64,000 nucleotides of DNA from Madurella fahalii (GCA_029876055.1 CM056880.1:1116001-1180000), one strand, 5' to 3'. Counted from the first letter of the stretch, positions 10,986-22,976 are shown. Translations and numbers: made by a program. Notes: a model not told the origin generated them from the letters alone.

Positions 10986-13190
10986 ATGTTTTCAATGACC
11001 GCAGACATGGCGCAGGCGTTTTACGACAACGCAAGCGAGAACGACAGAGAATGGCTGGCCAATGCCCTCTTTTACCGAGAGTTGGAGAGCATCAGGCGAG
11101 ACAGACCGCTGCTCGATCCCCACGATTTCGCCACGAAAGAGCTGAAACTGTACGACCGTGACGAAGCGTCCGCCGCGGCAAGTTCAGCTGATGTCAACCT
11201 CCGAGGTGGTGCGAGACCGCGGAGAAGCACACCGCGGTCCATGATCCTACCAACATTCCAAGTACGGAGCAGAGGATTCTACCGACACCCCTGGCTACGG
11301 CCACTTTTCCTCGCGAAGCCGGTCACTCTTGACCTTTTAGAGGATGATGACGAACCGGCCGATCCTGAGCCGGAACCACCGGGGCCGTTGACTGCTATGC
11401 GCATTGATATCCCGCTGCTCCGGATGCACATTGGATACAACCAGACGTTCGAGGACCAATTTCCCAAGGAGATTAAAGCGGCACAAACCGATATCTTGAC
11501 GGCTGGTTATGAATATACGGATCAAGAGACCATGTTCCAGAGCCCGGACTGGCTCCGCTACCTCCACACGTACCAGGGTAGGGCAGTTTACCTTCTCTAT
11601 AAAGGGTTCCCCATGGTTGAAGATGTCGTGTTCATCATGCACCCAAACTATTGGACGCGCCTCGAAGACCACGGAAAGCTGGTGCACAACGGGCAATGCT
11701 ATTGGCTGTCGCTCGCTCTCCTTCTCTACGGCAACGCGAGCTTCTGGCTGAGAGTCAAAGCCGAACATCTCTGCTTTTTAGAAAGGGTCTTGATAAATAC
11801 GAACCACCCACGTCACGCCTTCTATACGAGGGAAAATCAAGTCACCGCAACCACGCATGCGACAGGCCCTTCGCAAAGCGCCAACGCGACTTGGAGCGGC
11901 ACGGTAAACCTATGGGAGAGACTGCAGATTCCCGGTTGCTGGACTAGCGATGATATGGGCCATCTCACAGCTGATGTTTACGGGGTGTTTCTGGTCCTAT
12001 ATAAGTACGACTCGCCGACGGGGGATGCCGATTGGAGAGACAAAATATACGACATGAAGACCTACGGCGCGTACAACAACCAGCACATCTTCCTATGTTT
12101 TACGGTAGGTTCTCCTTGCTCTTGCCGCCTGGAATCTAGGTCGATGTTAATAATATTATAGCATGACAACCATTTCCAACCCATGGTCCCAAACGACTAC
12201 TACTCGTACGAATTCAAGCTTCCACGTCCGACACTACAAGCCACCAAGAAATACAGACTTGTGACTCGGGAGCGCCGCCGCCTCGTACGGGACGGGCCAG
12301 GACATCACTGGCGAGGACAGATGCAGAGCATTCCGCCACCCTTATCTTATCCCTCTTTCGAACCTGAGCATCTGAAGCGGGTAGCTGGATACGGCCCGTA
12401 CGAGCCCAAGATTATGCCACCTGTGGATGAGGTGCGGCCCCGCACGCCACCACGTCTTGAGAGAGAGGTGATGTCCCTCCTCTCTAGTTCAGAGCTATCC
12501 GCCAAACATCTACGACGTGCGGGGACAGCTTCCGAGGGCACGCCTCCACAAACCGCTCCAGCGCAGCGCCGCCCTTTGCCTGCAGCAAGAGCACATGACT
12601 CAACCTCGCAAAGCACACCACAACACCCGCTGAATTTAGGGGAGAAACGGCCTATGACGGGCTTGCCAGGGCCGGCTCCAAAGCGTCTTCACCGCTCTCC
12701 CCTTTGCGCACCGCAGTTCTCGCCTCCAACTGCATCCGCGCTTATGCCGCCTGACAATCCCTTTCCTGAAGGGCGCGTTGAGTCCTCTACCAATGTCCCA
12801 ACCGGATCGGCAGCAGTTCCCAATCTGCCCCCTCATCCCAGCTCCTGTCGCACAAGCTTCACGCCGATCAATGCTGCGGCCCCGCAGCCCAGCAGTGCTG
12901 CAGCTGCAGCACCGAGTATCGACGCGGAAACACGTTGGATAAGGGCTGGGAGAACCCGCCTCACCGGCGTACCGATTGCCCGTCTAAAACAATGGTGCCA
13001 GATACTGTTGGGTGTGTCGGAGCATGACTTGGAACGGTGGAAGAAGGAGAGGTGTGTGAATGAGTTACTGCGGAGGCAGGTGGATGTCAGGGTGAAAAGA
13101 GGAGCTGGCGGTAAGATTGTGATGGACGAAGACGGGAGGGATGGCGATAATGAAGGGCAGCCAGGACTGGCTGCTAGACTCCAGGCATGA
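10986..13190 (+). CDS. OTU-like cysteine-peptidase family protein
   Basis: Exons 10986-12104 and 12162-13190 (57-nt intron, phase 0) give 715 residues. The intron joins HIFLCFT to HDNHFQPMVPND and restores the core. The domain at about 150-390 shows NGQCYW with candidate catalytic Cys238, a WLRVKAEHL helix, a WERLQIPGCW block, and HDNHF with candidate catalytic His377, in the order Cys...His seen in OTU-type deubiquitinases. The usual Asp before the Cys is not obvious, so activity is not certain. Residues about 430-630 are Pro/Ser-rich and probably disordered. A short conserved-looking helical tail follows (RLTGVPIARLKQWCQILLGV). A second Met (MTADM) three residues downstream could be the start. 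Role inferred: ubiquitin-linked or effector-like signalling. Confidence 0.65.
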
Positions 13191-13539
13191 GACGCGGAAA
13201 TTGACGATGAGAATAAAAAAGAGTAAACGAGGGGGAAGTCACGTTAACTTGAAGGACCCGGGCGGAAGAGACGTCGTGTACAACTTGCTCGAATTAGGTA
13301 AAAGGACTATAAGGGGAATTGTGCTCAAAAGGTTAACACGCACATACTTACACCATACGGTAATGTTATGCACGCCGAATTGGCGGCGAAGAGCCTGCTC
13401 AGGTCGGGTCATGCTGCGGCACAACAACGCTTCGGAGGGGGAGAAGGGATGGAGAGGCTTGGGGCTCGCATGCAGAAGAGCTTCATCTCCACGCCATCAA
13501 GGCTACTGCTGAAGGCAAGCCAAGGCGGTGGGCCCACCC

Positions 13540-14598
13540 TCAACGAAACCACTCCCTCATCCTGGCCACAAGATCCCAATTCGTCCAACCGCTGCTATCA
13601 CCCCCTGGCCTCGTGAACCACGCCTTACTATACGCAATCACGACGTCCACAAACATCAACAGTATCCGCTGCCTCCCCCAATCCCCAACCATCCCCCCCG
13701 TCCCGCCGCCCTCCCCGCCCGCCCGATCAGCCAGCCCATACACCGCGCTCACCAGCGTGGCCACCCGCCGGCTGCTCCCGCGCAGGTCCCCGTCCGTCGG
13801 CGCCTCCCTGCCAGCCACCAGCCAGTAGCGCACGCCGGAGAAGTCCGAGTGGCAGAGGTCGGGCACGCTGTCCACGACCATATCGCGGACCATGTCCTGC
13901 AGCAGGCGCCGCTGGGCGGGCGCGTTGAGGAAGGCGACGAGGGCGTCGGGGTCCGCGAGGCCGTGCGCGCGCGCGATGGAGTGGGCGCTGGCGAGGAAGA
14001 TGTCCGCGTTCGCAGGCGGGTGGGCCACCGGTTGGAGGCGGGTCGGGTCTGTGGTCTCACTACCAGCGGTGGTGGTAGTGGCAGTAGTAGTAGTACTGGA
14101 CTGGGAAGCCTGCGAAGGGGAGGCAGTTCGGCGCCAGGCGTTGCTGTGCGCGAGCGCGCGGAGGGAGGCGGATGGGGATCCGAGGGGCTTGTCGTCCCGG
14201 GGACCGTCCTGGACGGCGAGGGTGGGTTTTTCTGATCCTGATTTGGGTTGCGGAATAGTGTCGCTGGGGCTGTTTGTGTCGCGCACCGGCTCGAGAGAGG
14301 TGGTCGCTGCGTCGGAGCTGCCGTCTTCATCGGCTTCGGCGGAGGAAAACCCGAAACCAAGCGGCGATGGTAGATTGCCCCGCTGGGTGGTTTTGGTGGG
14401 AAAGACTGCTGGAGCAACAGCTGCGGAGGGCAGCGGAGGCAGCTGGGAAGCGTAGCCAAGGCGTATCGCCGGGGTCACGGCTTTGGCGGGAGCATCGCCG
14501 CTACTACCGTTACTGGGAGAACCAGCAATTTGAGAGGCTTTAGCCATCCGCTGGGGCTGCTCATGGGAGCTTTGTTTGCTGCTACCGCCGGTATCCAT
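13540..14598 (-). CDS. Hypothetical protein with disordered N-terminal half
   Basis: A single frame of 352 residues starts at the ATG at 14598 (MDTGGSSK). The first 210 residues are rich in Ser, Thr, Pro and Ala and include a run of Thr (TTTTATTTTAG), so they are probably disordered. The last 150 residues look folded: DIFLASAHSIARAHGLADPD, DMVRDMVVDSVPDLCHSDFSG and a C-terminal hydrophobic helix, ILLMFVDVVIAYSKAWF. I do not recognise the family. Codon use is strongly GC-biased, which also opens the other strand. It converges on the OTU-like gene, with about 350 bases between the two stops. Confidence 0.55.
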   Translation of the reverse strand: MDTGGSSKQSSHEQPQRMAKASQIAGSPSNGSSGDAPAKAVTPAIRLGYASQLPPLPSAAVAPAVFPTKTTQRGNLPSPLGFGFSSAEADEDGSSDAATTSLEPVRDTNSPSDTIPQPKSGSEKPTLAVQDGPRDDKPLGSPSASLRALAHSNAWRRTASPSQASQSSTTTTATTTTAGSETTDPTRLQPVAHPPANADIFLASAHSIARAHGLADPDALVAFLNAPAQRRLLQDMVRDMVVDSVPDLCHSDFSGVRYWLVAGREAPTDGDLRGSSRRVATLVSAVYGLADRAGGEGGGTGGMVGDWGRQRILLMFVDVVIAYSKAWFTRPGGDSSGWTNWDLVARMREWFR

Positions 14599-16304
14599 GG
14601 TGGAAATATGGGAAGTCGGAAGGGGCTCTCTCAAAGATTCTTCAACGATCTAGATGCCAGGCCGATCAGGAGGCCCGAAGTGCGGGTGTTACGCGCAAGT
14701 TATCAGGCGTATTAGTTGTTGACTCTATTGGTTTACCAGGAAGTACAAAACAGCACTACCGAAGCAAAGTGTGCTTGAAGAGCTATCATTGTAATAAATA
14801 AAACTTCGCAGGGCAGTGGAGTGATTTAGGCTGGCGCGTGGTGATTCACAGTACGTTGATCAGAGGTGGTGTTCATAACGAAGTGCGAACAACCAACAGG
14901 AACAGATTGTTAGATTTTGCCACTCAAAGCTGTTGTTCATGAATGTACAGACGAATAATCCTAGCAATTGCCCAACATAGGCGGTACTGGGATAGAACTA
15001 GGCAGCCTTTCATCTGAATGAGTCGAGAAGGGTCCCGAAAGATTACTACAGTCTTGTATTCAAGCAGCATATAGATCAGTGCCATGAGACGAAGTAAAAA
15101 TTAGTGGTGCATTCCTGGTTCGTAGAATTCATTTGGTGATGATCTTCGCACTATCCACACAAAGTTAAGTTGTTGAGCCCATTTGCCTAGTTCACGCTAA
15201 TGTAGGAGATGCAATTTCGTATTCTAGACTTCCTAGACAGAACACGAGGACCTCAACGGCGCTGCCAGTGAAGGTAACACTATCCTTAAGAAAGCAGCAA
15301 TATAAGTTGTGGTTTTACAGCTTACCTATGTAGTTCACTTCCAAGATCCAGAATCAAGAAAATGCAAGCTAGATTGAACTAACGCACTTGACACTCGGGA
15401 ACATGCAACCGACACTATATTCTCGGCACTTTGTACGTTCAGCAAATGCTTGGACTGTTCTCTCCCTGAATTGATATACTGTTTTCGAGGAGGAAGCTCA
15501 GCCGGATCCTGCGGGTGGGGCCCGGTCTTGAGAACGTAGAACGTAGTTGTGGCCCGGGAAGGTGACCTTAAGATACCTGGAAGCAATTGAGTCTTGCTAC
15601 GGTAGCTCCATCCTACCTTTTCCCACTATGGGAAAGGCGAATAGGTAATATAACAGAAGTACACATGCGCTTAGGCAGCGGCACACCCGAAAAACAATTG
15701 CGAGAATCTGCGCCTCGGGTAGAGCAGTTCTTGACCCTTCCTTTAGGAGCAACAGCTGGTCGAGGCCGTTGGAGACCTTGGACGGCAGCCACTCGATCCG
15801 GCTAAACGCCCAACGTTTTGCCATCGAATGAGAGGGCGTGTTCGCCTTTCTAGATTGGCTAACAGCTATCCGGTGGAACACAGGCAGAAAAGGACGACAG
15901 GGCTACCGTAATGTGGTGGTGGTTTTGATGATTTGGGACTTCTCGGCCCCTGCTGCCGACCTGGAAATGGCACTCACGCAGCTGCACCCCTGCCTCGGAT
16001 GACGGCTCGAAGCGACTGCCGAGAAGACGCCTGTTGGGATGGTTAATACCAGTCTTGGCTTTCCTATTCCGTCTGGGGTAATGTACAGCCTCCCACACGG
16101 AGCACTGCCGATGCAACCACCGAGATATTGTTAACAACTTAGACGCGAAGACAACCGGAGATGAGGGGGATAATGCGGATCCTACGAGGATAGGAGAGCT
16201 GCTCATGTCTCACAAGCCATCCATCCCTCTCCACCGCATGCTTGCCCATCAAGCTCTCTCAGTCGACGCCATTCTACCCCTGGAAATCAGCGTTGTTGGC
16301 TGAG
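14599..16304. other. Intergenic
   Basis: About 1.7 kb between the disordered hypothetical gene and the GH5 gene. No frame shows a domain or signal peptide. The last few hundred bases are presumably the GH5 promoter. An open frame on the minus strand at 15859-16206 has no supporting features. Confidence 0.5.
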
Positions 16305-17961
16305 ATGCGTTTTCTATTTCTTCTATCGCTCGCCGTGGCGGGCGTCTTGAGCTTGGATTTTCCTAGGCTCACTCACGGCAGCGCTGCCCAGTACCGTAAT
16401 GTGTTCCCAAGGCAGCAGAACAATACCGCCTGGCCATACGGCCCCTACAGCACCCGGGGACGGGACGTCATCAATGCCCGCGGCGACGTAGTGAATTGGG
16501 CAGGTGTTAACTGGTAGGCGTGAATAGAACGTTTCTTGCCCCTCTATGGTCTCTAAGTCCAATGGAATGGGCATGAAGAGCGACCGCCCGATACACAATG
16601 GCCTCGGAGCCCCTCTTGAAGTTGGTGGAGTAAAATAGAATATGGCTGACATGGTTTTTTGCAGGCCCCTAAGCGGTGAAACCATGATTCCCGAAGGTCT
16701 AGAGCACGCGTCGGTTGAATCCATCCTCGACCGCATTGCGAGCCTCGGCTTCAACATCATACGCATGTAAGTTTTAAAATCATCCCCCTTCACCACCCAG
16801 CGACGATCCCCTCACTCACGCTTCCCAAGGCCCTACGCAATAGAAATGATCGATGCCATCTACGCCTCCAACCAAACCGACGTCCCCATCCTCACCGCGC
16901 TCAGCGAGACGCTCGGCCCCGACAACGGTACTGCCGTCACCACGGCCATCCTCGCGCACAACCCCATCTGGACGGCGCGCACCACGCGGCTCAAGATCCT
17001 CACCGACATCGCGCGCATCGCCGCCACCAAGCGGCTGCTGGTGCACCCGGAGGCGCACGTGTCGCGGGCGGGCGGGTGCTGCTCGCACACGGACGGCAAC
17101 GCGTGGTTCGGCGACACGCACTTCGCCGTGGCCAACTGGACGCGGGGGCTGGCGTACATGGCGCGGTGGGCGGGCAACCACTCCAACGTGGTGAGCATGG
17201 GGCTGCGCAACGAGCTGCGCGAGAGCTGGGCGGCCGGGGGGGGCCGCGAGCTGGGGTACAACTGGATCAACTTCGTGGGCAACATGACGGCGGCGGCCGA
17301 GGCGGTGCACTCGGTCAACCCGGACATCCTGATGATGTGGGGCGGCATGCAGTTCGGCCAGGACCTGTCGGCCCTGACGACGCAGGGCAGCAACCTGTGG
17401 ACGGCAGACTGCTATCGCTGCACCGCGATCCGCGATGCTTATCGGCGGGAGCCCATGGAGTTTGATCTGGACGAGCATCCGTGGGCGAATAAAGTCGTCT
17501 GGGATATTCATTTGGATGAGAACAGCGAGGACATGGACACGGGGAGCTGTAGATTCATTGAGGCAGGGTTGTATCGGAACGGATTCAATGCGTTGGGGAT
17601 CCCGCCGCCTGCGGCGTGCAATATCACTGGCGGTGGATGTGAGCCGGCAAAGAGATTGACGCCGGTGATATTGTCCGAGGTGGGACGGGCACAGGACGAA
17701 AGATTGTTGAATGATACGCTACTTGCGTGTCTTAGACAGTACGCGACGAGGAATAGGGTCTCGTGGATGATGTGGAGTTTAGCTGGGAGCTATAGGATCG
17801 GAGATGGAGTTCAGGGGGTGAATGATACTTGGGGGTTGCTTAACGCTACGTGGGATGGATGGCAGTACCCGGAAGGAGTGGATGCATTTTGGCGACCCTG
17901 GGTAAGGGATATGGGCTTGAATGGGACTTCTACCGCTAGTAATAGCACCGGTACTGTGTGA
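16305..17961 (+). CDS. Secreted GH5-type glycoside hydrolase
   Basis: Exons 16305-16513, 16665-16766 and 16830-17961 (introns of 151 and 63 nt) give 480 residues. The splices run WAGVNW into PLSGETMIPEG and GFNIIRM into PYAIEMIDA. The N-terminus MRFLFLLSLAVAGVLSLDF is a signal peptide. Clan GH-A hallmarks are present: Trp and His-rich strands, GLRNELRE with the acid/base Glu232 after Asn, and LSEVG with the nucleophile Glu387. These mark a retaining TIM-barrel glycosidase of family GH5. Several N-glycosylation sites occur, and the tail is Thr/Ser/Asn-rich. There is no carbohydrate-binding module. The exact substrate (beta-glucan, mannan or glycolipid) cannot be read from sequence alone. The start was chosen because it gives the signal peptide; an ATG at 16265 or earlier would spoil it. 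Confidence 0.85.
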
Positions 17962-19394
17962 GTGCTAGGAACTAATGCTATCCCGGATGCCGGAGGACGC
18001 TAGTACATAAAGATCAACATCTCTCCCGGCTCCACATCCTTGGTAGACTCGTTACTACTTAGATTTGTAGAATGTGGGTTTGGCCAATGTGATCTACGGC
18101 AACGGTGCTACAAATAAGATGTGAGATCACCGCTCGATGTGACTATGGCACACGACTGAACGATTACGGCACCGCGCTCAACCGATGCTCCCAACGGCAC
18201 TGCTTCGGCACGACACCAAATAAATCTCACATACACGACATCAATTACTACCTCCCACACGGATGGCAATATAATAGCCTGTGCTCTCAACCTTCCCACG
18301 CTGTTCACCTCACAACCGTCGCCAACGCATTAGCATAGCATCATCGTCCCTCTCCTCGTGAACCTAGGTGATACCGAGGAGTGGTGAATATCATGACATC
18401 CGGGCCTACTTAGACAGTTCCGTTTGACGCATATCAGCCGTTCTCTCTCGCCGCGCCCCATGAGCAATCGTGTCACTATCAAGATTTCGAGCAGTTTGTG
18501 CGAGCCGGCCAGTGTTTTGGACTCAAACCTCCCGTGGAGGCTGCATCATGAAGATGGCTTTGTCCGAGAAAATACATTTTCCAGCCAATGTGCGCCGACT
18601 CCGCATTCCGGCCAAGAGGGTTCGTTTGGAACCTTGAGAGAAATTTGCATTCGGTTCGATTCTCAATGGCGGTGGTTACAGCGGCAGGATCAACGACCTG
18701 ATGAGGAGGCACTGGCAAGGGCAACCAGAGTAAAGTTTAGCATGGAGCCTCGTCCGGCGTTGCGTCATATGGGTATCTGGGCAGCCGAGGATTTGAGTAT
18801 TTGACAGGACAATTCACCAACATCACGAATGGGCCATGGAGCTAATTATTTATTTCCCATCCTCGCGCCCGATCACGTCTTCGTTACCTTGCAAGTGCCC
18901 TCTCTAGCCACAAGCATCCAACTGGTCTCGCTTCAATCCGCTGGGCGGGGAAGCTAGGGTCTGCCCTGCTAACGTTAAGGTAATTACTAATTAGGCGTTG
19001 GTACCGTCGCGCTTTCTCCGACAACGGCACATCAGGACGTGACAGCCCAGTGGATAACGAAGCACGCCATCCAGGTTCGGTTCACGACTGCCCTACAAGA
19101 TTGGCGCATGGAGAAGTTGCAAGTGGTGATTAGCTCGGGCGTAGATGCAGTAGGCGCAGCTTTGTCTGGTGGCATCGACTGACAAGGCACGTTTGACGCC
19201 TCGCTTCAATCATCTCCTACCATTCCCGCACCGCATCTGAGCGTATTATCTTAATTCTGCGTCACTCCCTTCCGAGCTAGCAGACTTATTCGACCCCAAA
19301 CGCCTGGTGTCCCGACATGGCTCAACGCCACGAGATCGTCGAGTTTGTCCTCGTCAACAGTAATTGGGTGCTTCAGAACAGAGAGGAGGGTTAG
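17962..19394. other. Intergenic with one weak open frame
   Basis: About 1.4 kb without a supported gene. An ATG-started frame at 18460-18804 (+) would give 114 residues, but it has no domain or signal peptide and the opposite strand is open too, so I do not call it a gene. The 3' end is the leader of the repeat-containing BTB-like gene. Confidence 0.45.
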
Positions 19395-20868
19395 ATGATC
19401 AGATACTCTCGGCGAGCAGTCCCGAATCCTCAAGTAAACGGGCATCCCCGGCGAACCACCCCGAGTCCTCAGGTAAACGGACACCCCCAGCGAACCGTCC
19501 CGGATCCTCAAGTAAACGGACACCCCCGGCGAACCACCCCGAGTCCTCAGGTAAACGGACACCCCCAGCGAACCGTCCCGGATCCTCAAGTAAACGGACA
19601 CCCCCAGCGAACCGTCCCGAGTCCTCAAGTAAACGGACACCCCCAGCGAATCACCCCGAGTCCTCAAGTAAACGGACACTCCCCGCGAACCATCCTGAGC
19701 CCTCAAACAAACGGACACTCTCCGCGAACCATCCTGAGCCCTCAAACAAACGGACACTCTCCACGAACCATCCTGAGCCCTCAAACAAACGGACACAGCG
19801 CCGGACCAGGGCCCCATCCCAATCGCGACCTCGACACTGTGCACATTTGCTTCGGGGATATGGCATGGAGCGTGAGCAGAATATTGATGATTGACGGATG
19901 GCCGTTCTTCGCGAGCGAGATTAATACGGTGAGCGACGGATGCGCACGACAATCCGGTGGCTACCATTAGCTAACCAGTCGACTCATATTATAGAATGAG
20001 GAGTTTGCGCGAGGCGAATTGATTATGGAACTGCATTGGCCCGGCGTCACCGTCGAGACCCTCAGAGTGCTGCTGAGCTTCGTCATAGCAGGCCATGGTA
20101 AGCAGAGAGGCATTACACGGACAATTTCTGCGCAGCCGCGGAGCGGTCGAGTCCACTGACAGACGCACAGCTAGACCTGAATATGACTTCCGCGAGTTCG
20201 AGCCCACCATCGGAGTCTTCCGCGCCTGCGCCTTGGGCTACCTCGCGGGCAGCCTCTACCACCGTGAATTAGCGGATCGCGCGTTGGCCGTCCTCGCGGA
20301 GTACTGCGATGCTCTCCTCATGATAATGTATCGTCGCGATTGGTGGACCATCCACCGCGACATCACCGAGGTCGTCGATTTTGGCTCGCTCATCGGTGCA
20401 GTTGCTGAGGTGTATCTACCAGGTTTCGGCCACTTTATAGACCTGGACCCGATCGTGGACATATTGATCCCGTTCATCCTGATCCTGGAGCGACGGTGCT
20501 TAATAGACGGTATCCACAACCTGGCCCAGATCAACATGCAGTTTGCCGCCGACATAGGCCGGTACACCCTTCACATGGTGCAGCGTCGAACGAGATGGGA
20601 GCCGGAGCACTCCAGACTCCGGATCCGGCAGCAATTCGGGCCCCCGGGCATGGAAGGGCCAGGGGACGGCCCCTATATATGCCCCACCTGCCCAGACGGA
20701 CAAGGAAGCAACGGGGAGTTGCCACCACGGAATCCGGACGACGACAACGACGAGTTCGAGCTTTGTGACCCTTTCGAGGCGGTTCTTGTGTGGAAGTACG
20801 AACGGTTCTGGTGCAGGAGGTGTCTGCGAAACATGGACCCGGGCGTCCCCCCTTGGCGTATGCCTTGA
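19395..20868 (+). CDS. BTB/POZ-like protein with 13-residue tandem repeats
   Basis: Exons 19395-19928, 19995-20097 and 20171-20868 (introns of 66 and 73 nt, good donors) give 444 residues. Residues 11-135 are tandem 13-residue units of the form PQVNGHPQRTVPD, encoded by a 39-nt minisatellite. The next 100 residues read like a BTB/POZ fold: VHICFGDMAWSVSRILMIDG, then FASEINTNEEFARGELIMEL, VETLRVLLSFVIAG, and a helical ALGYLAGSLYHRELADRALAVL. The C-terminus has two Cys pairs, CPTC and CRRC, about 50 residues apart, so it may bind zinc. BTB proteins usually mediate dimerisation or Cul3 recruitment. The fold assignment rests on pattern only. The repeat frame was chosen because it splices cleanly into the folded part and has a stop just before the ATG. 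Confidence 0.55.
19427..19797 (+). repeat. 39-nt coding minisatellite, 9 full units plus a partial
   Basis: Units begin TCCTCAAGTAAACGG (later CCCTCAAACAAACGG) and repeat every 39 bases with no length change, so every unit preserves the reading frame. Units 1 and 3 and units 2 and 4 match each other best, which suggests duplication of a two-unit block. Units 8 and 9 form a separate subfamily. No stop occurs in several frames on either strand, which explains overlapping long open frames here. Confidence 0.9.
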
Positions 20869-21209
20869 GCAATGGTCACTCGTTGTAATCTTAATAGGTA
20901 GCAGTTAACAACAGCGTCAACCCTATATATTCCCAAAGTCATTTTTGCAATGTGAAAAGTGGTAACGCAGTCACTAAACAGCAGTAAATAAGATGATGTA
21001 AAGAAGGGGAGGTTAAGCTAAAGACCAACGGAACTTGGCAGGAGGGAGAGGTAAGGAAAATTCTCTTCCGCCCAGCTCTAAAACATCAGCACATGCCGGC
21101 TCATCCAACAATGGGCCATTTCCACCATCGGAAATATATCCAACGCGGCCAGAACACCTAAGCTGTCGCTCATATAACGAGCGCATGAAACAGCCCCCCA
21201 ACCAAACCA
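20869..21209. other. Short convergent intergenic region
   Basis: About 340 bases between the stops of the BTB-like gene (+) and the methyltransferase gene (-). It should hold both 3' untranslated regions. I see no other feature. Confidence 0.5.
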
Positions 21210-22976
21210 TCACTCCGGCTTCTGCCCATACACGGTCCAACTACAACATACGGTAATCAGCAAAACCAAGATCTTCCCCGGGGGAGGTGAGCGCCACTTA
21301 CATGGGCCAATAGGCATGGATCTGCCTGTCCCTCAAGTCCTTCCTTACGTTGACTAGGAAAACCTCCAACTCCTGGGCCGACCAGCCGAGCGCGCGCGTG
21401 AAGAGCGCCACGCTGAGGCCGTAGATGCCGCCGCAAAAGTTCTGCTCCGTCCACATGCCTAAGGAAAGGTTGGTAAGTAAAGGAAGACACACGAGTTGTC
21501 GTACGCCTAACAACAACGACAAAAAAAAAAAAAAACCAACCAATCTCCTTGTACTTTGGGTCCTTGGGCCACGAGTTGATGGGCCACTTATACAGCTTCT
21601 CTTGCACGTTGACGAACCCGGCGTCGATCATCTGCTGCTTGTAGTGCTTGGCGCACTCGATCGAGTGGCCGAGCATGTGGCCGGCCTCGATGACGTGCTT
21701 GTTCCACTGCGAGAGAGCCGAGCTGTCGGCCAGGGTGCCGTCGTCGCTGAGCGTCGGGAACGTGATGTCGGCCAGCTCGAGCCAGCCGCCCGGCGCGAGG
21801 TTCTCGAAGCAGCGGTGCATGAACCTCGGCCAGTCCGTCAGCGCCCCCGCGAGCATGCGCCCGTAGATGAAGTCAAAGGGGTCGTTGAAGGTCCATTCGT
21901 CCTCGAGGTCGTCGACGTAGAAGGCCACGTTCGGCGGCACGCTGGTGCGAGCGAAAAGGTTTTAGTCATAATGGGTGCGAGGTGAGATGGGGGGGCGGGG
22001 GGAAGGGGTGTTGGATGGGATGGGATGCGGGATGCGGGGACTGACAAGCCGGGTTGGATTGGGCTCAGATCGACGCCGATAACCTATCACGGCCGTGTTA
22101 CCAATTATCATTCTTGTATTGGAAAGCGCCAGGACTTCTTACGTGCGACTCCGGATGATCATCCGCTGGAACACACGTGGGAGTCGTTAGCTGGGGTCAG
22201 GATGTCCATGCGCGGGAGGGTCCACATTGTCATACCAAAATCCATTGCCCAAATGCCGGTGCCGGTGCCGGCGTCAAGAACCCGGCGCAACGGCTTCCCG
22301 TCTCTGCCGGCCGGGCAGGTATGCAGAGCACCGTCAAAGGTCAGGTAGAAGACATGGTGCTGCATGTCTGTGCCGTGTGAGCGACCGGGGAGCAAGTCTC
22401 AGATGTGCAAGGGGCAGGGTAACTCACCTAACCGGTCACTTTCTTGCTAAGCGTTACGAACCGTCAGCTCCGAGGCCAATGCCACATAGGAACGCCATTA
22501 TGCTCCTTACTTCATCGCTGGGTAGGATATAGCCTGCCGCCAGTCGTTAGCTTTGCGCTCTATATTTGCAGTTGGGTTGATGCACTTACCGCGTTCTGGC
22601 TTGTATGCGTGATATGACCGGCCATTCTCCTGACGGAATTTTAAGATGCTCGAGGCCAGCGATGTGGATGAGCTGGCGAGAGACTGCAAGTGCGCCGTGA
22701 AGAATTAGCCGACGGTGCGTAAGACATTGCGCATTGCGGATTTACCGCGATTGCGGACTGCGGCTCGTTGGGTGATAAACCGCCTTTGGATCAAGAAGAG
22801 TAATGCTTACCCCGTATGAAGAGTCGACGTCTGCCCGCAGATTCTCTTCCTAAGGTGAGGAGCGGTGAAGTTAGTGGAGGACGGCCGAAAGGAATGGCGC
22901 AGTGGGGCCCACACACATCGTCGGCGATCAGCGGCTCGCCAGCTGGCGGCGGGTTTGGCGATGGTGACTTGGACAT
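21210..22976 (-). CDS. LaeA-like SAM-dependent methyltransferase, 11 exons
   Basis: Exons (read leftward) 22917-22976, 22811-22849, 22590-22683, 22511-22533, 22428-22446, 22236-22367, 22143-22165, 22046-22083, 21541-21941, 21302-21458 and 21210-21240 total 1017 nt, 338 residues. The assembled protein shows the family's order: a disordered acidic N-terminus, FRQENGRSYHAYK, SDRLDMQHHVFYLTFDG, the SAM-binding VLDAGTGTGIWAMDFADDHP, VIGVDLSPIQPGFVPPNV, FDFIYGRMLAGALTDWP, LAPGGWLELADI, and the ending WPIWTVYGQKPE. LaeA-like proteins include the global regulator of secondary metabolism; many paralogues exist and the substrate is unknown. The intron density is exceptional, with micro-exons of 19, 23 and 23 nt, but every phase closes and every join restores a family motif. 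One intron (21459-21540) carries a run of about 15 T on the coding strand. Confidence 0.85.

Noticed and set aside
16816..17511. Minus-strand frame opposite the GH5 gene
   Set aside because: Arg/His/Val-rich translation without a domain; the plus strand has catalytic residues and proper introns.
18640..18670. A GGTTCGATTC string like a tRNA T-loop
   Set aside because: No matching acceptor stem, D-arm or anticodon arm could be folded around it.
19427..19797. Direct repeats that might suggest a CRISPR array
   Set aside because: Units are contiguous 39-mers with no unique spacers, in an ascomycete-type genome, and they code for a frame-preserving peptide repeat. This is a minisatellite.
19251..19967. 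Minus-strand and second plus-strand frames across the 39-nt repeat
   Set aside because: The unit lacks stops in several frames, so all are open. Only the frame from 19395 splices into downstream folded sequence with consistent phases.
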